A stretch of DNA of 64,000 nt from Gambelia wislizenii. Lineage: Eukaryota > Chordata > Lepidosauria > Squamata > Crotaphytidae. The notes beneath the pieces were generated by a model. It was given only the letters and a program-made list of their open reading frames with translations. It ran no database searches and was not told the origin of the DNA. Positions 33,551 to 45,012 of the stretch are shown here, piece after piece. Both the position numbers and the translations under genes were made by a program. Within the stretch, counting starts at the first letter, position 1, and every line of letters starts with the position of its first letter. Location of the stretch: positions 211,652,645 to 211,716,644 of the forward strand of contig JAUMIR010000005.1 of NCBI GenBank assembly GCA_030847615.1. Reading direction: 5' to 3'.

Positions 33551-34761
33551 ACGGTATTAGCCATGAACAAGAAAGGGTTCTGGATGAGGAACAGCCATGG
33601 CTCAAAACTGTTTAGTGTTTAGAGTCTTCAAGCAAATATTGATCCATGTTAAGCCAATGGACATTCAAAAAAGCTGGTGTGTTGAATTGTCAATGGTTGT
33701 GCACTTTTCCCCCCAAAAAACCTATTACAGTAACTTCTTATCAATTATACCTTTCACTAATGAAGGAACAAGGGTGAAGCAGCCAAGTGTCACACTGTTT
33801 TCCTTTTGACATTGCATACTACCCACATATCTATTCTCCAACTACATTTTTTTTGCCTGAACTTTTAGAATTTATTGTATAATGCAATTGTTAAGACGCA
33901 CAAATGACTTTGCCAACAAACATAGTCAAACTAATTGTTTCAGTCTGATAGCAGCACATCTTTATCTTTGTTGTACACACTGGCTGGCATCCACTAGGCA
34001 CTGTTGAGTTATTATGACTCGAGAAAGGTCTCATAATAATTTGGAAGAGCCCTTTGTTATTCAGGATGTGCATACTTTATAATTAACTGGACAATTTGTG
34101 CCAGAAATAGCTACCCACCGGCTAAAACGTTGTTTTTAGTTCAACCTGTGGTTTACTTGTTCTCTCAAAATTCAACAAAGTATATCATTGTGTTCTTTTC
34201 CCTTTTGCTTTTGCTTTTCTTTCTCAAAATATAAAAGAAAAAGAATGCTCAAATAAGATGTCTTATCTAGCACTGATCGTTTCCTCATTAAAACATCCTG
34301 ACACATCTGCAGAAGAGCATCTTGCATGTAGTTTCAGCAACTCATGCAACATAATCTGTTGCATTTAGGGATGGAAAAAATATTAGAAAATATGCCCAAA
34401 AATGGTTGAAAAACATGTTCCTCAAGTGTCAGAAAAGCTTGACAAAAGAACCCTGGACTGATGGGAATGTTCGCAGTTTGGCAATTATTCTACCAAAAAA
34501 AAAAAATGTACATGTGGGGTGGGGGGTTATGCAGAAAAAAGATTATTCTGCACAAAATTCACATGGTAGTTTTCTTGCCTGTGAATGTGAAAAAAATGTG
34601 AATTTTGCCCAGAATAAGTTCCAAACTGCTAACAGTCTTAGAAAACTAAACAGTTTTTGAAAATTTTCTTGTGATCAGGAAAAAAACATTAATATTGTTC
34701 ATGCTTCCTTTGAGAATGGGATTAGTAAAGAATCACATCATTCATTGCACCCAAAGAAATC
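33551..34761. other. Unassigned AT-rich sequence
   Basis: Nothing recognised. Confidence 0.4.
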
Positions 34762-35064
34762 ATAGAATAATAGAGTCATAGAGTTGGAAGAGACCACAAG
34801 GGCCTTCCATTCCAAACCCCTGCCATGCAGGAATACACAATCAAATCATTCCCGACAGATGGCCATCCAGCCGCTGTTTAAAAACCTCCAAAGAAGGAGA
34901 CTCTGCCACACTCCCAGGCAGTGCATTCCACTGTCAAACAGCTCTTACTGTCAGGAAGTTCTTCCTAATGTTTAGGTGGAATCTCTTTTCCTGTAGTTTG
35001 AATCCATTGCTCTGTGTCCTAGTCTCTGGAGCAGCAGAAAACAAGCTTGCTCCATCCTCAGTGT
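34762..35064 (-). mobile_element. CR1 3' fragment
   Basis: Minus-strand CR1 tail: CATAGAATAATAGAGTCATA at the 3' end, followed on the plus strand by GTTGGAAGAGACCACAAGGG, GATGGCCATCCAGCCGCTGT, CAGGAAGTTCTTCCTAATGT and AGTCTCTGGAGCAGCAGAAA. It is about 300 bp and strongly 5'-truncated. Confidence 0.88.
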
Positions 35065-35259
35065 AAATAAAAAGTATGGCACAAGAAATGGACTTAACTA
35101 GGGCCATATTTCATGAATTACCATTAAACCAGAATCTGCCAAAGAGTGCTGTGTGGGAATCCCCATTCTGACAACAAGCCCAAATAAACAACAGAGTGAG
35201 TCCACCCAGATCTAGAGAAGGGGGACATCCAATGAACACCCCCTTCCTAGGTTTCTATG

Positions 35260-36115
35260 TGTTACCCAAATTGTGTGGGGTCTGTGGGCATCCTCTAATG
35301 TCCAAATATTAAAATGGGGAATACAGCAGCGAGAGGAGGGGCAACAGCAGGACCTTTTAACCTATGTATACAAGCACTAAGGAGGAGACTCTAAGCCAAA
35401 AGGTACAATTAAATTATTTTTATTGGAAAATAATAACACCAGGCTTAGACACTCACACAAGGCTAATGAAAATAGGAAGTATTTGGACAGAGGAATGGAG
35501 TAAGGGGGGTAGTGGGTTATACTGTACTGATCCTTCAGAGTGGAGATCATGAAGTAAACGAGCAGCAAGGCAGTCTGGGCAATAGAATGCCTACACAGTG
35601 TGATGTGGAGTCAAAAAGAAGTGGAAGTGTGCACAATTTGGTGGTGTTTTGGGGTGATATTTATATGAAATAATTCCCCCAAAGGGATGGGAGTTTGATT
35701 GAAATACAATGGTTCTCGGAGGTTCCCAGACCAAAACAATGGGTACTCCAGAAGAGTTAATGATCATTAATGGTTGATACTTCTGGAATTAATTAGGAAA
35801 ACAAGCAAGATCTTTTGTTGGAAGGGAGCAGGAGAGGAAGCTCCTGTTTCATAAGCAATAAGGTCTCTTGCTATCACTGAGCAGATTAGTGATTGACTCA
35901 CCTCCAGGTGTTCAGCCTTCTTTGAATGTTTTGTTTTGGGATTTTTTGGGGGGTGTGTGGAATTTCCACAGGACCTTCTCTTGATCTTGCATGAATCCCA
36001 TCTTGGTATTAGGGGGTCCCTGGTTTACCTGTATGTGGGTGGCCACCTTAGCCAAATTATTAAATATAGCCAGTTATTTGATATTCCAAGATTAGGGCTA
36101 TCAGGGTAAGTAACA
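35260..36115 (-). mobile_element. Solo LTR (family member 2), with target duplication
   Basis: Starts TGTTACCCAAATTGTG and ends CAGGGTAAGTAACA. The 4-mer TATG lies directly outside both ends (35256-35259 and 36116-36119), as expected for an LTR element. On the minus strand ATATAAATATC (35656-35666) precedes AATAAA (35419-35424) by about 235 bp. It is alignable with 2360-3342, including the ACACTCACACAAGGCTA and TTGGGGTGATATTTATA blocks. No coding region is attached, so the internal part was probably lost by LTR-LTR recombination. Confidence 0.75.
35656..35666 (-). promoter_or_regulatory. TATA box of solo LTR 2
   Basis: ATATAAATATC on the minus strand, in the same place as in solo LTR 1. Confidence 0.5.
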
Positions 36116-37925
36116 TATGGACACCATACCCAACCCAAACAGCTAGGTTAAAATAACAGATGTGTACATTTCCAGGAGGCCAAATAATAAAAAATAGTAG
36201 TCAAAAAGAGGGGAAAGGTGCGAAGTGAAGACAAGGCAAGGTGGTTAGATCTCAGTTGCCCCACCTTCATCCCCTGAAGCAACATGCATGGACACTCTTT
36301 TACAATTATATCACCTCTGCCTGCTTCATGTGTGCAATCTTTGCCTGCCAACCAGGGGTTCCTGGCAGGGAAGCATTCTAGTGATTCAAAAAAGGAGCAG
36401 AAAGGGGAAGAAATAATCAGAGAATTGGAACTGATGGCAGCCTCTGCAGAATCAGACAAAACTCTCTTCCCAGGAAATTTGAGATTTATTTTACCCCTAG
36501 TGTTTTGATGTGATCCATGCAATAAGTAGAAGGGTCTTTCCATTAAAAAAAAAAAAAAACCGAGAGAGAAAGGAACAGAACTAATTTCCAAAGAAATTCA
36601 AACCTATTTGCTGTGATCTCCAGCCATTTATGACAGGAATTATAGCATTTATAAGATAAATATTTTGAGTAACTAAAAAAATCTAAATAAAATTATTTAC
36701 GATCCAAGCCTGAAGGCATCTCTGTTTAATTTGTATTTCAAAGGCAAAGGATTTGTGAGCAGAAATCACTGTAAGTATTATTACTACTGAGTCCCAATTC
36801 AAGATACCTAGCAATCCTACGAAAAGTGCATGAAAATTGTTTTGTGGAGGCTCTAGTTGGATTAACTCTCGTATTGTCTCTAGTGATGCAAGTAGCCATT
36901 TATTTCCTATCACCTGTCCATTTTTTCTCCAGTGACTCCTCCATAGACACCAACTAAGCCTTTCCACGACAACATTGTTTCAGTCATAAGTTGTCTGTGT
37001 CGATGGCAGCTGGGGTTCCCATGTTAATGGAGTGCTGAATATAATCTGGATTTGAAAGGGTATCTGCAAGATGCTGAACCTTCTCCTCAAAATAAGTTCT
37101 GCATCTGGATAACTCTTTTTAATGCTATCCAAAACCTGGAGTGGATTAACCATCCACTGACATGAGAGACAGTAACCACCATTGGTCTGTGTGTACAGTC
37201 TTACACTGCTGAATCTAACTATGGATAATATAGATGGCATGCCCATTGGAAGTCATACCTGGGGAATTGTGTAGCACCATTGCTATTCATCATGCCTGGC
37301 TAATAACTGCTGGTGGTGGGCAGTAGGACAGGGAAGGGCTTCATGATGCCCCATCAGCAGAAACAAGCAAACTGACTGACAGGGATGTAAGCAACCTGGA
37401 AATAATCACCAGAAAGTTACTGGCTAATTAATTAATTAATTAATATCCTGACTTTCTCCCAACATGGGATCCAAGGTGATGAGCATAGAAGAGGCAGAGC
37501 AGACTACACAGAAAAGAAAAGAAAACCCTGTCCTCCAGCACAGAAGAATGATTGCGAAGATGCTGTTTGGTCCCCTCCGCACCACTACCGACTCTGCCTA
37601 ATGGTAGCAACAGGCTTGGCTACTGTAACAGGAAGGCAGTGGAGCCTGCTGCTGTGGCATCTGGTGCCTTTGATACCAGTGGGCCAATAAATCCATTCCA
37701 CTGAGCTCTAACCCCCCCCCACACACACACACATGCCCTAAATAGCTATATGTTGGATAGCTCTTTGGTCTGAGAACTGGCACAGATTCCCTGCCTCATT
37801 GACACAGAAGACACCAGCCCTCACTGGCCTGCTAGTAAATCTACAGACTAGTAAGCAGGGAGTTACCTTTTAACTCTAGCAACAGTCTAGGGTTGGATTT
37901 ATTTTTTCTTTCACACAAGTGTTTG
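36116..37925. other. Unassigned sequence
   Basis: No family recognised. Adjacent minus-strand frames at 36683-36967 and 36980-37246 encode peptides (the second contains CLSCQWMVNPLQVLDSIKKS) that I cannot assign; the sequence has no other sign of a gene. An (ATTA)n microsatellite lies at 37425-37444, and an AC run near 37718-37731. Confidence 0.35.
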
Positions 37926-38238
37926 TTCTGTATTTTATTATTTATTTATTTATTTATTTAGGTATTTATACAATGCTCTTCATCCATGAAGGCTCTCGAA
38001 GCGGCTTACAGATTGTTAAGCAATAGCACATACACACCTACACTGCTTTTATAGCACACTAGGCACTCTCCAGGCAATTTCCAGTGTGTGTTAGCTAACT
38101 GTCCCAACAAGCTGGGTACTCATTTTACTGACCTGTGAAGGGATGGAAGGCTGAGTGAACCTTGGAGCCCTTGGGATCGAACTTGCAATGTGGTGACGTG
38201 CAGTACTGGCATCTAACCACTGTGTCACCAGGGCTTCT
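37926..38238 (-). mobile_element. Sauria-type SINE, full length
   Basis: On the minus strand the element starts GCCCTGGTGACACAGTGG (A-box region of a tRNA head), has GCAAGTTCGATCCCAAGGGC (B box GTTCGATCC intact), then AAGGTTCACTCAGCCTTCCA, ACCCAGCTTGTTGGGAC and a (TAAA)n tail at 37930-37962. This is the most complete of three copies (others 11432-11637 and 44647-44800) and the only one retaining both pol III boxes. Confidence 0.85.
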
Positions 38239-40300
38239 TATTCCCTCTATTCCCTTTGCTTTAATAATACAGACTATCTCAGTACTCTAGAAAATTGTTT
38301 GAAGCGTTAGATTAAGGGGTGGAGAATATAGCTCCAGAGATCCCACGATTCCTAGCATACATTTTCTATGCTCCATTATGAATTGGTCTGGATTTTGGGT
38401 GGGAAGAGAACTGATAGATTTGGCACAAATCTTGTCACTGTCAATCTCCATGTAATTCTGATCCTATACACCAAATCTGATGGCTACTCTCCATTCTCCA
38501 AGGGAAATAAAATGCCACCAGGATTAGCCCTTATGAAATCTTTCCCAGATAAAAGGTCAGGGGAGAAAAGTCAAGGCATAGTTGGTTACACACAATTTTT
38601 CTGACTCATGAAAGGACTATGCCTTTTAAACGCCCTCCTTTTATCTCTGCCTTGTGACCCTGTATTTTGTGAAAGCCTCAGAATCTCTCAGCTCATTTCA
38701 TCCCTTTATCCCTCCATCTTCATGCCTTTCAGTTGCCTGTGCAAAGAAATTACATAAAGAGACCTTCTTCGGGCAGCAATGTTGAACTTCTTTGAACAAT
38801 GAAATTTCAATCTGCCGCACAATACCAGATGCTTCCTCCCTTAAACCACCACCACCACTTGCCAAACCCCACCCCGGTGTCCTGGTGGAAGAAGAATAGC
38901 AACTGCCTGATCAGAACAATAGAATACTTCCCTGTTCTAGGTGATTGGCTGTCTCATTATACAGTTGTGAATAACAAGAATCCCTGGCAGTCTCATGGGT
39001 GACATTTCTCATTCCTTATCATACACAACAGAGCTTGATAACGCCATCCAAATAAAGAGAATAACTCCCACCAAGCTGTCTGTGTAAAGGTAATAAGTAT
39101 CAGTGTGTGGTTGGGACAGATCAGTCAGTCTGTTTTTGATTTTAAAAAAAAAATTCTACAAAACACATTTCTCTGCTATAGCCTTGTGGTCCAACCCTTT
39201 GGGTTATTGCAAAGGCCGTGGGTACAGCTCATGTGATGAGGCACTGATGGCTTTCAACTGGCAGGTGATGTCTATCTGTTGTACCATACAAGTACAACGC
39301 TATTCAAGCTGAAGCAGGGAGAAGAAGAAAGATGGATGGTCCCTTCTGCGGGAACAGCCATACAATTAGGCAGAGGAAGGAAGCTGCCTCAGACAGCTAA
39401 TTTGGGATGTCATAAAAAGGCAGGAGATTGTTCTTTATTTAGTATGTTATTATCTGACTTGTACTGTTAAGCAAGATGGGGAGAGATGCTTGAGGGATTT
39501 TCTGTCTTCTCAAAGTAACCCCCTGGCTTTGGCTAATATGCATTTTGACCTTGGAAGGGGATGGAAAACAAGAGTGGCTACTGTAATCTTAGGTCTCAAA
39601 ATGTCATAGGCCAGCCTTACACTTCCAGATTTTACCTGCAGCATTCCATGGGCTTTGGTACATCATACAAGCCACAAAAATGCAGGTCTTTATGAACTGC
39701 CCATTTAGTTTGTAAGCTTACCATGTACTTAAGCACTCAAAGCCCTGGAACTGGATGGATAAATCTGTTGCTTTTGGTTTCATTGACATGGAAGCCCCCA
39801 GTTGCCATCTTTGCTACTGCTTTCTAGTCCAAATGCTAACCAGGACACCTTTACAACTTGTGCCCTTTTAAAAAGCTTGCTTTTATTTATTTTTATTTAT
39901 TTTCTTAATAGATTGAAGCAAGAGAAGCAACTAAACCAGCTTTTGTACAACTATAATTTCACCCCAACTGAGCAGGGCAGTACAAAATGATGATTGAATT
40001 AGATACTGTTGAGTCAGAAAATAGAGAGGCCTTAATGAAAGCATGAAGATCCATTTGTATACCCCAGGGATTCTACCCAAGCAGAAATGTGTTTCCCTAT
40101 ATTTAGCATTAAAAAATTGAGTGATTGGGATCTTCAAAAATAGTAAAGTCAAATACAAGGATAACTGGGGGGTCATTAGTATTAATGTACTGGCACTTAG
40201 GGTTCCCAAATCTGAGTTTTAGAGCCTGGCCTCTTTTATCTGATCCTCACCATGAAGGGGAGGAATCTCAGGGTGACAGTGCTGCCTTGAAAAATGTGTT

Positions 40301-40337
<37 letters not shown>

Positions 40338-41262
40338 CCTCTTTTCTTGGGTTTGCCTTTTTTAATTGAATGATATAGTCAGATGGGGTTGAGGCTTAAG
40401 TTTTAATGCTTAATTTCAATACCAATGTTATCTCTGTGACATGATCAGGGACCACCCCAGGTCCCAGATTTGGACCCTAAAATCTCAGTACCTTAGATAG
40501 TATTAACCTGGCAACCCTATCAGCCATGAAGTAGTATGTTTGTCATATTCTCTATTTGTCCATAACATCACAGTAAAGAAGCCATTATAACAATGCTTTG
40601 GTTCACTCATCAATACCCAAATCATTTAGTGTGACACCACTAACCCCACACCAAACCTTATTATCAAATAAGGTTTAATAATGTGAGTAGCTTGTGTTCT
40701 TTAGGGTTACACTCCCACGGCCATGCTGAATAGGAGGTTCTGGGACCTGTAGTCCAAATTCCCAAAGCTCTAGGTTTCTTCTGCAGAAAAATACTTGATA
40801 GACACACACACACACACACATATAGTAGGAGGGAATTCTCTACTTTTTTAAACAAGGAAGGGCAGAATGAAATTCATTTGACTTTAAACAGGGTGAAAAT
40901 TGCAACAATGATTTTGCAGTCATTGGAGGAAAAATGTTCATCGAACAAGTTTCTGTAAAAGAAAAGGCCTTAGAACAGATGGAAATAGCTTTCCTGTGTT
41001 TTTGATCCTCTATGTCATACTTAAGGTTCAAAGTATTGTTTTGTAGTTATACAGATCTTAGACAGAAGTGGAGTCAGAGTGAATTAGTTGTACAAAATGC
41101 AGAATTCTGAACATACTCCACAAATTATATTTTCGAATGCAATTCCTTGCCCACTAATGCAGATCTGCTCATGTGTTACTTTCATCTTTTTCATCTGCAG
41201 TTCTTGTAACAGTTGTATACAGGGTAATTGGACAATGAGAATGGCCCAGGGCATAAGACTAA
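38239..41262. other. Unassigned sequence with microsatellites
   Basis: (TG)n followed by (TA)n at 40300-40336 and (CA)n at 40802-40820 stand out. The phrase at 40690-40790 (CCACGGCCATGCTGAATAGG, then GGACCTGTAGTCC) is a trace of a short reptile repeat. No gene recognised in about 3 kb. Confidence 0.35.
40300..40336. repeat. (TG)n(TA)n compound microsatellite
   Basis: A perfect TG run passes directly into a TA run. Confidence 0.9.
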
Positions 41263-41844
41263 GGACTTTATCAGACAAGCCCCTACAAACGTTCTTTTGC
41301 CACTGTATTTTGCAACATTTTTCTGCTGGCAAAAGAACTGCATTTATCAGACCTACCTGTAATAGCATAAAAAGGCAACCCCAGCAGTACAGGAGCATGA
41401 ACACTAGCACTGTATACTTCTGGGTTCATGATATTGGTGGTTCCCATGAGAAGACACAAGTATAGTTTAATTTTTAAATACAGCAAAAGAAACACCAAAA
41501 ACACCAAACACCAACACACAAGCACAGAAACACACTCACAAAGTCCCAAGTAAACAGGGGAGCTTCATAAAAAGAGCATCCCATTCCTGGGTTTCTCGGT
41601 CTCAACCAGAAGTGTTCTGCCCATTGACAATGTAATCACAAGAGGGAAATGGCACATGGTTTCAGACAAAGGCAATACTGGCACAAAAAACACCACAGCA
41701 AATCTATTGACAGCTTGGCCTGTCAATAAAAAAACAATGCCTTTTTTTCTACCCATAATCACAAAAGCACAACATCATCTGGTACGTGCACCCTTTCACG
41801 TTCTTTAGACATCGTTATGATGCCATATTTGCCACGTCTGATAA
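41263..41844 (-). mobile_element. Family A DNA element
   Basis: Left end GGACTTTATCAGACAAGCC preceded by TAA (41260-41262). The right end reads CCACGTCTGATAA and then diverges, so the last bases are lost. Minus-strand body blocks (plus: TCTCAACCAGAAGTGTTCTG, AGGGAGCTTCATAAA-type) match other copies. Confidence 0.75.
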
Positions 41845-42247
41845 CTGTGTTTGCAATTTGCATACATGTGAGGAGGAAAAAGATACAGCAGCAGTGTGAA
41901 TGAATGGTATGGGTCAATGAGGCTGTGCAGGTTGAGAGACATACAATGCAATCCTGCACATGTCTACTAAAAACTAAGGCCACTGAATTCCATGGTGTTT
42001 CCTCCTAGGTGGGGTGTATAGTAAGAATGAGGGGCCTCGGACATATAGGCCAAATCTGACTAACAGGAATTCTCCGTTCAGCTTAGAAGTGGGAAAACTG
42101 CAACCCTGGAACCTCATATGCCCCCCACCTCAACCAGCCTGTTTTTGCAGCTTTCAACTCTTCCATACTCCAGGGATTGCCATTTTTTTTTCTGACTAGG
42201 AAAAAAGGGCCAGTTGCCTCTCCTTGCCAAACACCTTTTAGCTAGGT

Positions 42248-43087
42248 CACAGAGTCTCTCTCTCTCTTTCTGGCTTTTCTTCGCAAACGAAGATTCAGGA
42301 AGGACTCATCCCGCGCTTTCTGCAAGCATGCTGATAACTAACAAGGCCAATCTGAGATAAACAAGTCCGGTTGCAGAAAGCACAGCAGAAGGTCTCCTTG
42401 GGTGATGTTTTTGGGTTGTGATTCTTTCTGCATTGTCGTTTCTCTTCAAGACTTGTTCGGCGTGAGTTCTCAAATAAGGCTGCAGCATTGTGGATAGTGA
42501 GTCTCCATGCCTCCCGATGTGAGGCCAGGGCGGACCACTGTTGGTGATCAATTTGGCCAAGCCTGAGATGTTGTTTCAGGGAGTCCTTGTATCGCTTTTT
42601 TGGAGCACCCCTCTTACGCTGACCCGTGGCGAGTTCACCATAGAGTACTATTTTGGGGAGGCGATGGTCCTCCATCCTAGAAACGTGCCCTGCCCAGCAT
42701 AGCTGTGTTCTCAATATCATGGCCTCAATACTGGTGATCCCTGCTTGCTCAAGGAAAGCAACATTCGTCACATAGTCAGTCCAGTGTATATTTAGGATTG
42801 TGCATAGACAGTGCTGATGAAAGTGCGCTCAAGGAGTCGTAGGTGGTGGTGATAGGTGACCCATGTTTCAGATCCATAAAGGAGGATAGACAGTACAATG
42901 GCTCTATACACACTGATTTTTGTGCTTTGCCTCAGGTGTTTATTGCTCCAGACTCTTTTGTGAAGTCTTCCAAATGTACTATATGCCTTTGCTAATCTGT
43001 GATCAATCTCTTTGTCAATCTTGGCATCTGAGGAGATGATGCTTCCCAGGTAGGTGAACTGCTGAACAGACTTGAGCACAGAGTCTC
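42248..43087 (-). mobile_element. Non-LTR retrotransposon, 5'-truncated, with 11-bp target duplication
   Basis: CACAGAGTCTC is repeated exactly at 42248-42258 and 43077-43087, so the insertion occupies 42259-43076. It is a LINE read on the minus strand with a CT/GA-rich 3' tail. Two related fragments occur at 44188-44310 and 61414-61737. Its 3' terminal sequence (plus: TCTGGCTTTTCTTCGCAAAC) is the same in all three. Confidence 0.88.
42295..43079 (-). pseudogene. LINE ORF2 C-terminus with zinc-finger-like end
   Basis: The first piece (43079-42792) reads QQFTYLGSIISSDAKIDKEI and SILLYGSETW, the end of an RT domain. The second (42771-42295), one frame shift later, reads WAGHVSRMEDHRLPKIVLYG, KRGAPKKRYKDSLKQ and ends in a cysteine-rich motif, FCCAFCNRTCLSQIGLVSYQ plus HAC. 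I know this combination from many metazoan LINE ORF2 ends with a CX2C...HX3C finger. Here the expected His appears to be Tyr. The clade (Ingi/Vingi, RTE-X or other) cannot be settled without a tree. Confidence 0.75.
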
Positions 43088-43095
43088 ACTTCACT

Positions 43096-43496
43096 GTTTA
43101 ACACAGGGGTGGGCAAAGGGTGGACTGCAGGCCACATGTGGTTCTCTGGGCCCCAAAGTGCAATCTCTGAAGACCCTCACAGCTCCTGAACCTATTTTTG
43201 AAAGAAAGAAAGAAAGAAAGAAAGAAAGAAAATCCAATGATTTTTTTCATTCACCATCAGCCCCCAAAAAGGATCAAAACTGGTGCAAAGATACAGAAGC
43301 TTTGTCCCTACAATCCCCAACCCCCTCCCCACACACACATAGCCCCAAAACTTTTTAAAATTTAAAAACAGCCAAAAATTGAACAAAATGACTTTGTTAC
43401 TTCTGGTTATATCAGGTCCACTAGTGTGGACTGCAGAGGATGCAGGGGTGAAAAAAAAAACCCCTCCCCCAACATTTGCCCGCCTCTGGTTTAAGG
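43096..43496. mobile_element. hAT-like non-autonomous element with (GAAA)n inside
   Basis: The element is 43104-43488. Ends CAGGGGTGGGCAAA and TTTGCCCGCCTCTG form an inverted repeat matching at 12 of 14 positions. Flanking 8-mers GTTTAACA (43096-43103) and GTTTAAGG (43489-43496) match at 6 of 8. CAGGGGT-type ends and 8-bp duplications are hAT features. The inside carries GCAGGCCACATGTGG and a GAAA microsatellite (43200-43231). Non-coding. Confidence 0.75.
43200..43231. repeat. (GAAA)n microsatellite
   Basis: Eight perfect or near-perfect AAAG units inside the hAT-like element. Confidence 0.9.
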
Positions 43497-43611
43497 TAAA
43501 AAAAACTGGAACTCCTATCACTTCCAGACTGGAGGAGGGGGTGGCATTTTTGGCATTCCATATGGGCCCCAGAGAGCTCCCCTTCCTACCACAGTTACCC
43601 ACCTGATCTTA

Positions 43612-44108
43612 GAATCATAGAATCATAGAATTGCAGAGTTGGAAGAGACCATGAGGGCCATCCAGTCCAACCCCCTGCTAGGCAGGAAATCACGATCAAA
43701 GCATCCCCAACAGATGGCCATCCAGCCTCTGTTTAAAGGAGACCCCACCACGCTCCGAGGGAGTGTGTTCCACTGCCGAAAAGCTCTTACTGTCAAAAAG
43801 TTCCTCCTAATGTTGAGGTGGAATCACTGTTCCTGGAGCTTGCATCCATTGCTCCGTGTTCCAGTCTCTGGAGCAGCAGAAAACAAGTCTGCTCCATCTT
43901 CAATGTGACACCCCTTCTAATACTTAAACAGGGCTATCATATCGCCTCTTAACAGTCTTTTTTCCAGGCTAAACATACCCAGCTCCCTAAGTCTCTCCTC
44001 ATAAGGCATGGTTTCCAGACCTTTCACCATTTTAGTCACCCTCCTCTGGACACGCTCCAATTTGTCAATATCCTTTTTGAATTGTGGTGCCCAGAACTTG
44101 TGCATAGG
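43612..44108 (-). mobile_element. CR1 3' portion with C-terminal coding remnant
   Basis: The 3' tail ATCATAGAATCATAGAATTG is at 43613-43632. The minus strand then encodes the CR1 C-terminus, readable at 44105-43917 as [40 protein letters not shown] and GDMIALFKY, followed by further broken frames towards 43640. The left-hand ORF region is shifted. A 19-bp unit (CTTGTGCATAGGAATTCAT) is duplicated at the 5' boundary (44097-44134). Confidence 0.88.
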
Positions 44109-44176
44109 AATTCATCTTGTGCATAGGAATTCATTTCCAAGACTCACCTCTTCTCCCAGTGTTAGGGAAAGTCTGC

Positions 44177-44321
44177 CTTTCCATAGTTTCTCTCTGGTTT
44201 TTCTTTGCAAATGAAGATTCAGGAAGGACTCATCGTGCGCTTTCTGCAAGCATGCTGATGACTAAAAAGGCCAATCTGAGATAAACAAGTCTGGTTGCAG
44301 AAAGCACAGACTTTCCATAGT
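44177..44321 (-). mobile_element. Short LINE 3' fragment with 11-bp target duplication
   Basis: CTTTCCATAGT occurs exactly at 44177-44187 and 44311-44321. The 123 bp between them are the 3' end of the LINE seen at 42259 (GGTTTTTCTTTGCAAATGAA, then GATTCAGGAAGGACTCATCG, AGATAAACAAGTCTGGTTGC). It is a severely truncated but well bounded retrotransposition event. Confidence 0.9.
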
Positions 44322-44646
44322 ACTTAAAGAGGAAAGCCACTGTTATCTCCAGTCATTGACTGAAGGCGATCTGCTTTGATTCAGACATCTCCTGAAATTG
44401 CCCAAGTGAAGCTGACTGAGCTTTGCATTTGGATATCTAACCACCCTACTAGTTATAGTCTAGTAGTAGTGCTATAACAATGTAGTACGATAAAGTCCAA
44501 AGGCCACAGAACAGTGGTAGAGAACTATACTGTTTTCGAAAGGTCTGAGTTCAGTCCTCTATATCTTCACACAGAGTATCCCAAATGGCCAGATTCAGAA
44601 AGACTTCTGGTTGACAATCACTACCAAGTCACAGCAGCCAAAATTT
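44322..44646. other. Unassigned sequence
   Basis: Nothing recognised. Confidence 0.4.
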
Positions 44647-44800
44647 ATTTTTATTTATTTATTTATTTATTTATACCCTGCTCTTCAGCCACAAGGCTAT
44701 CAAAGCAGCTTACAAATTGTTTTAAGCAATAGCAAATTTACACATCTACACTGCATTAAGCAGTTTTCAATGTGTGGTAGCTAATTGCCCCAAGAACCAT
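44647..44800 (-). mobile_element. Sauria-type SINE, 3' part
   Basis: A (TTTA)n tail at 44647-44674 is followed on the plus strand by TACCCTGCTCTTCAGCCACA, AGCTTACAAATTG and TAGCTAATTGCCCCAAG, the same 3' half as 11432-11637 in the opposite orientation. The tRNA head is missing. Confidence 0.75.
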
Positions 44801-45012
44801 CTCTATAGCAGGTAATTTAGTGAGTTCAAGAGTTGAAAACCTCTTCAAAAACATAATAATACAACTGGCAATTTAATCATTAAAGAGGTGGCAAAGTGAG
44901 TTGTACTATGAAAAAGAAGAAAATCCCTGACAAGTTGAGCTAAAACTGTTGTTTATATACAGACAGGGTTTTATTATTATTATTATATATCAAGAATTCA
45001 GGAGGTGATTTA

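Noticed and set aside
33247..33615. 122-codon plus-strand frame as a gene
   Set aside because: It runs across the right half of a DNA element and its terminal repeat into unrelated flank.
36683..37246. Gene or exon on the minus strand
   Set aside because: Two short frames interrupted by stops, no recognisable domain; a conserved hit in related species would be needed.
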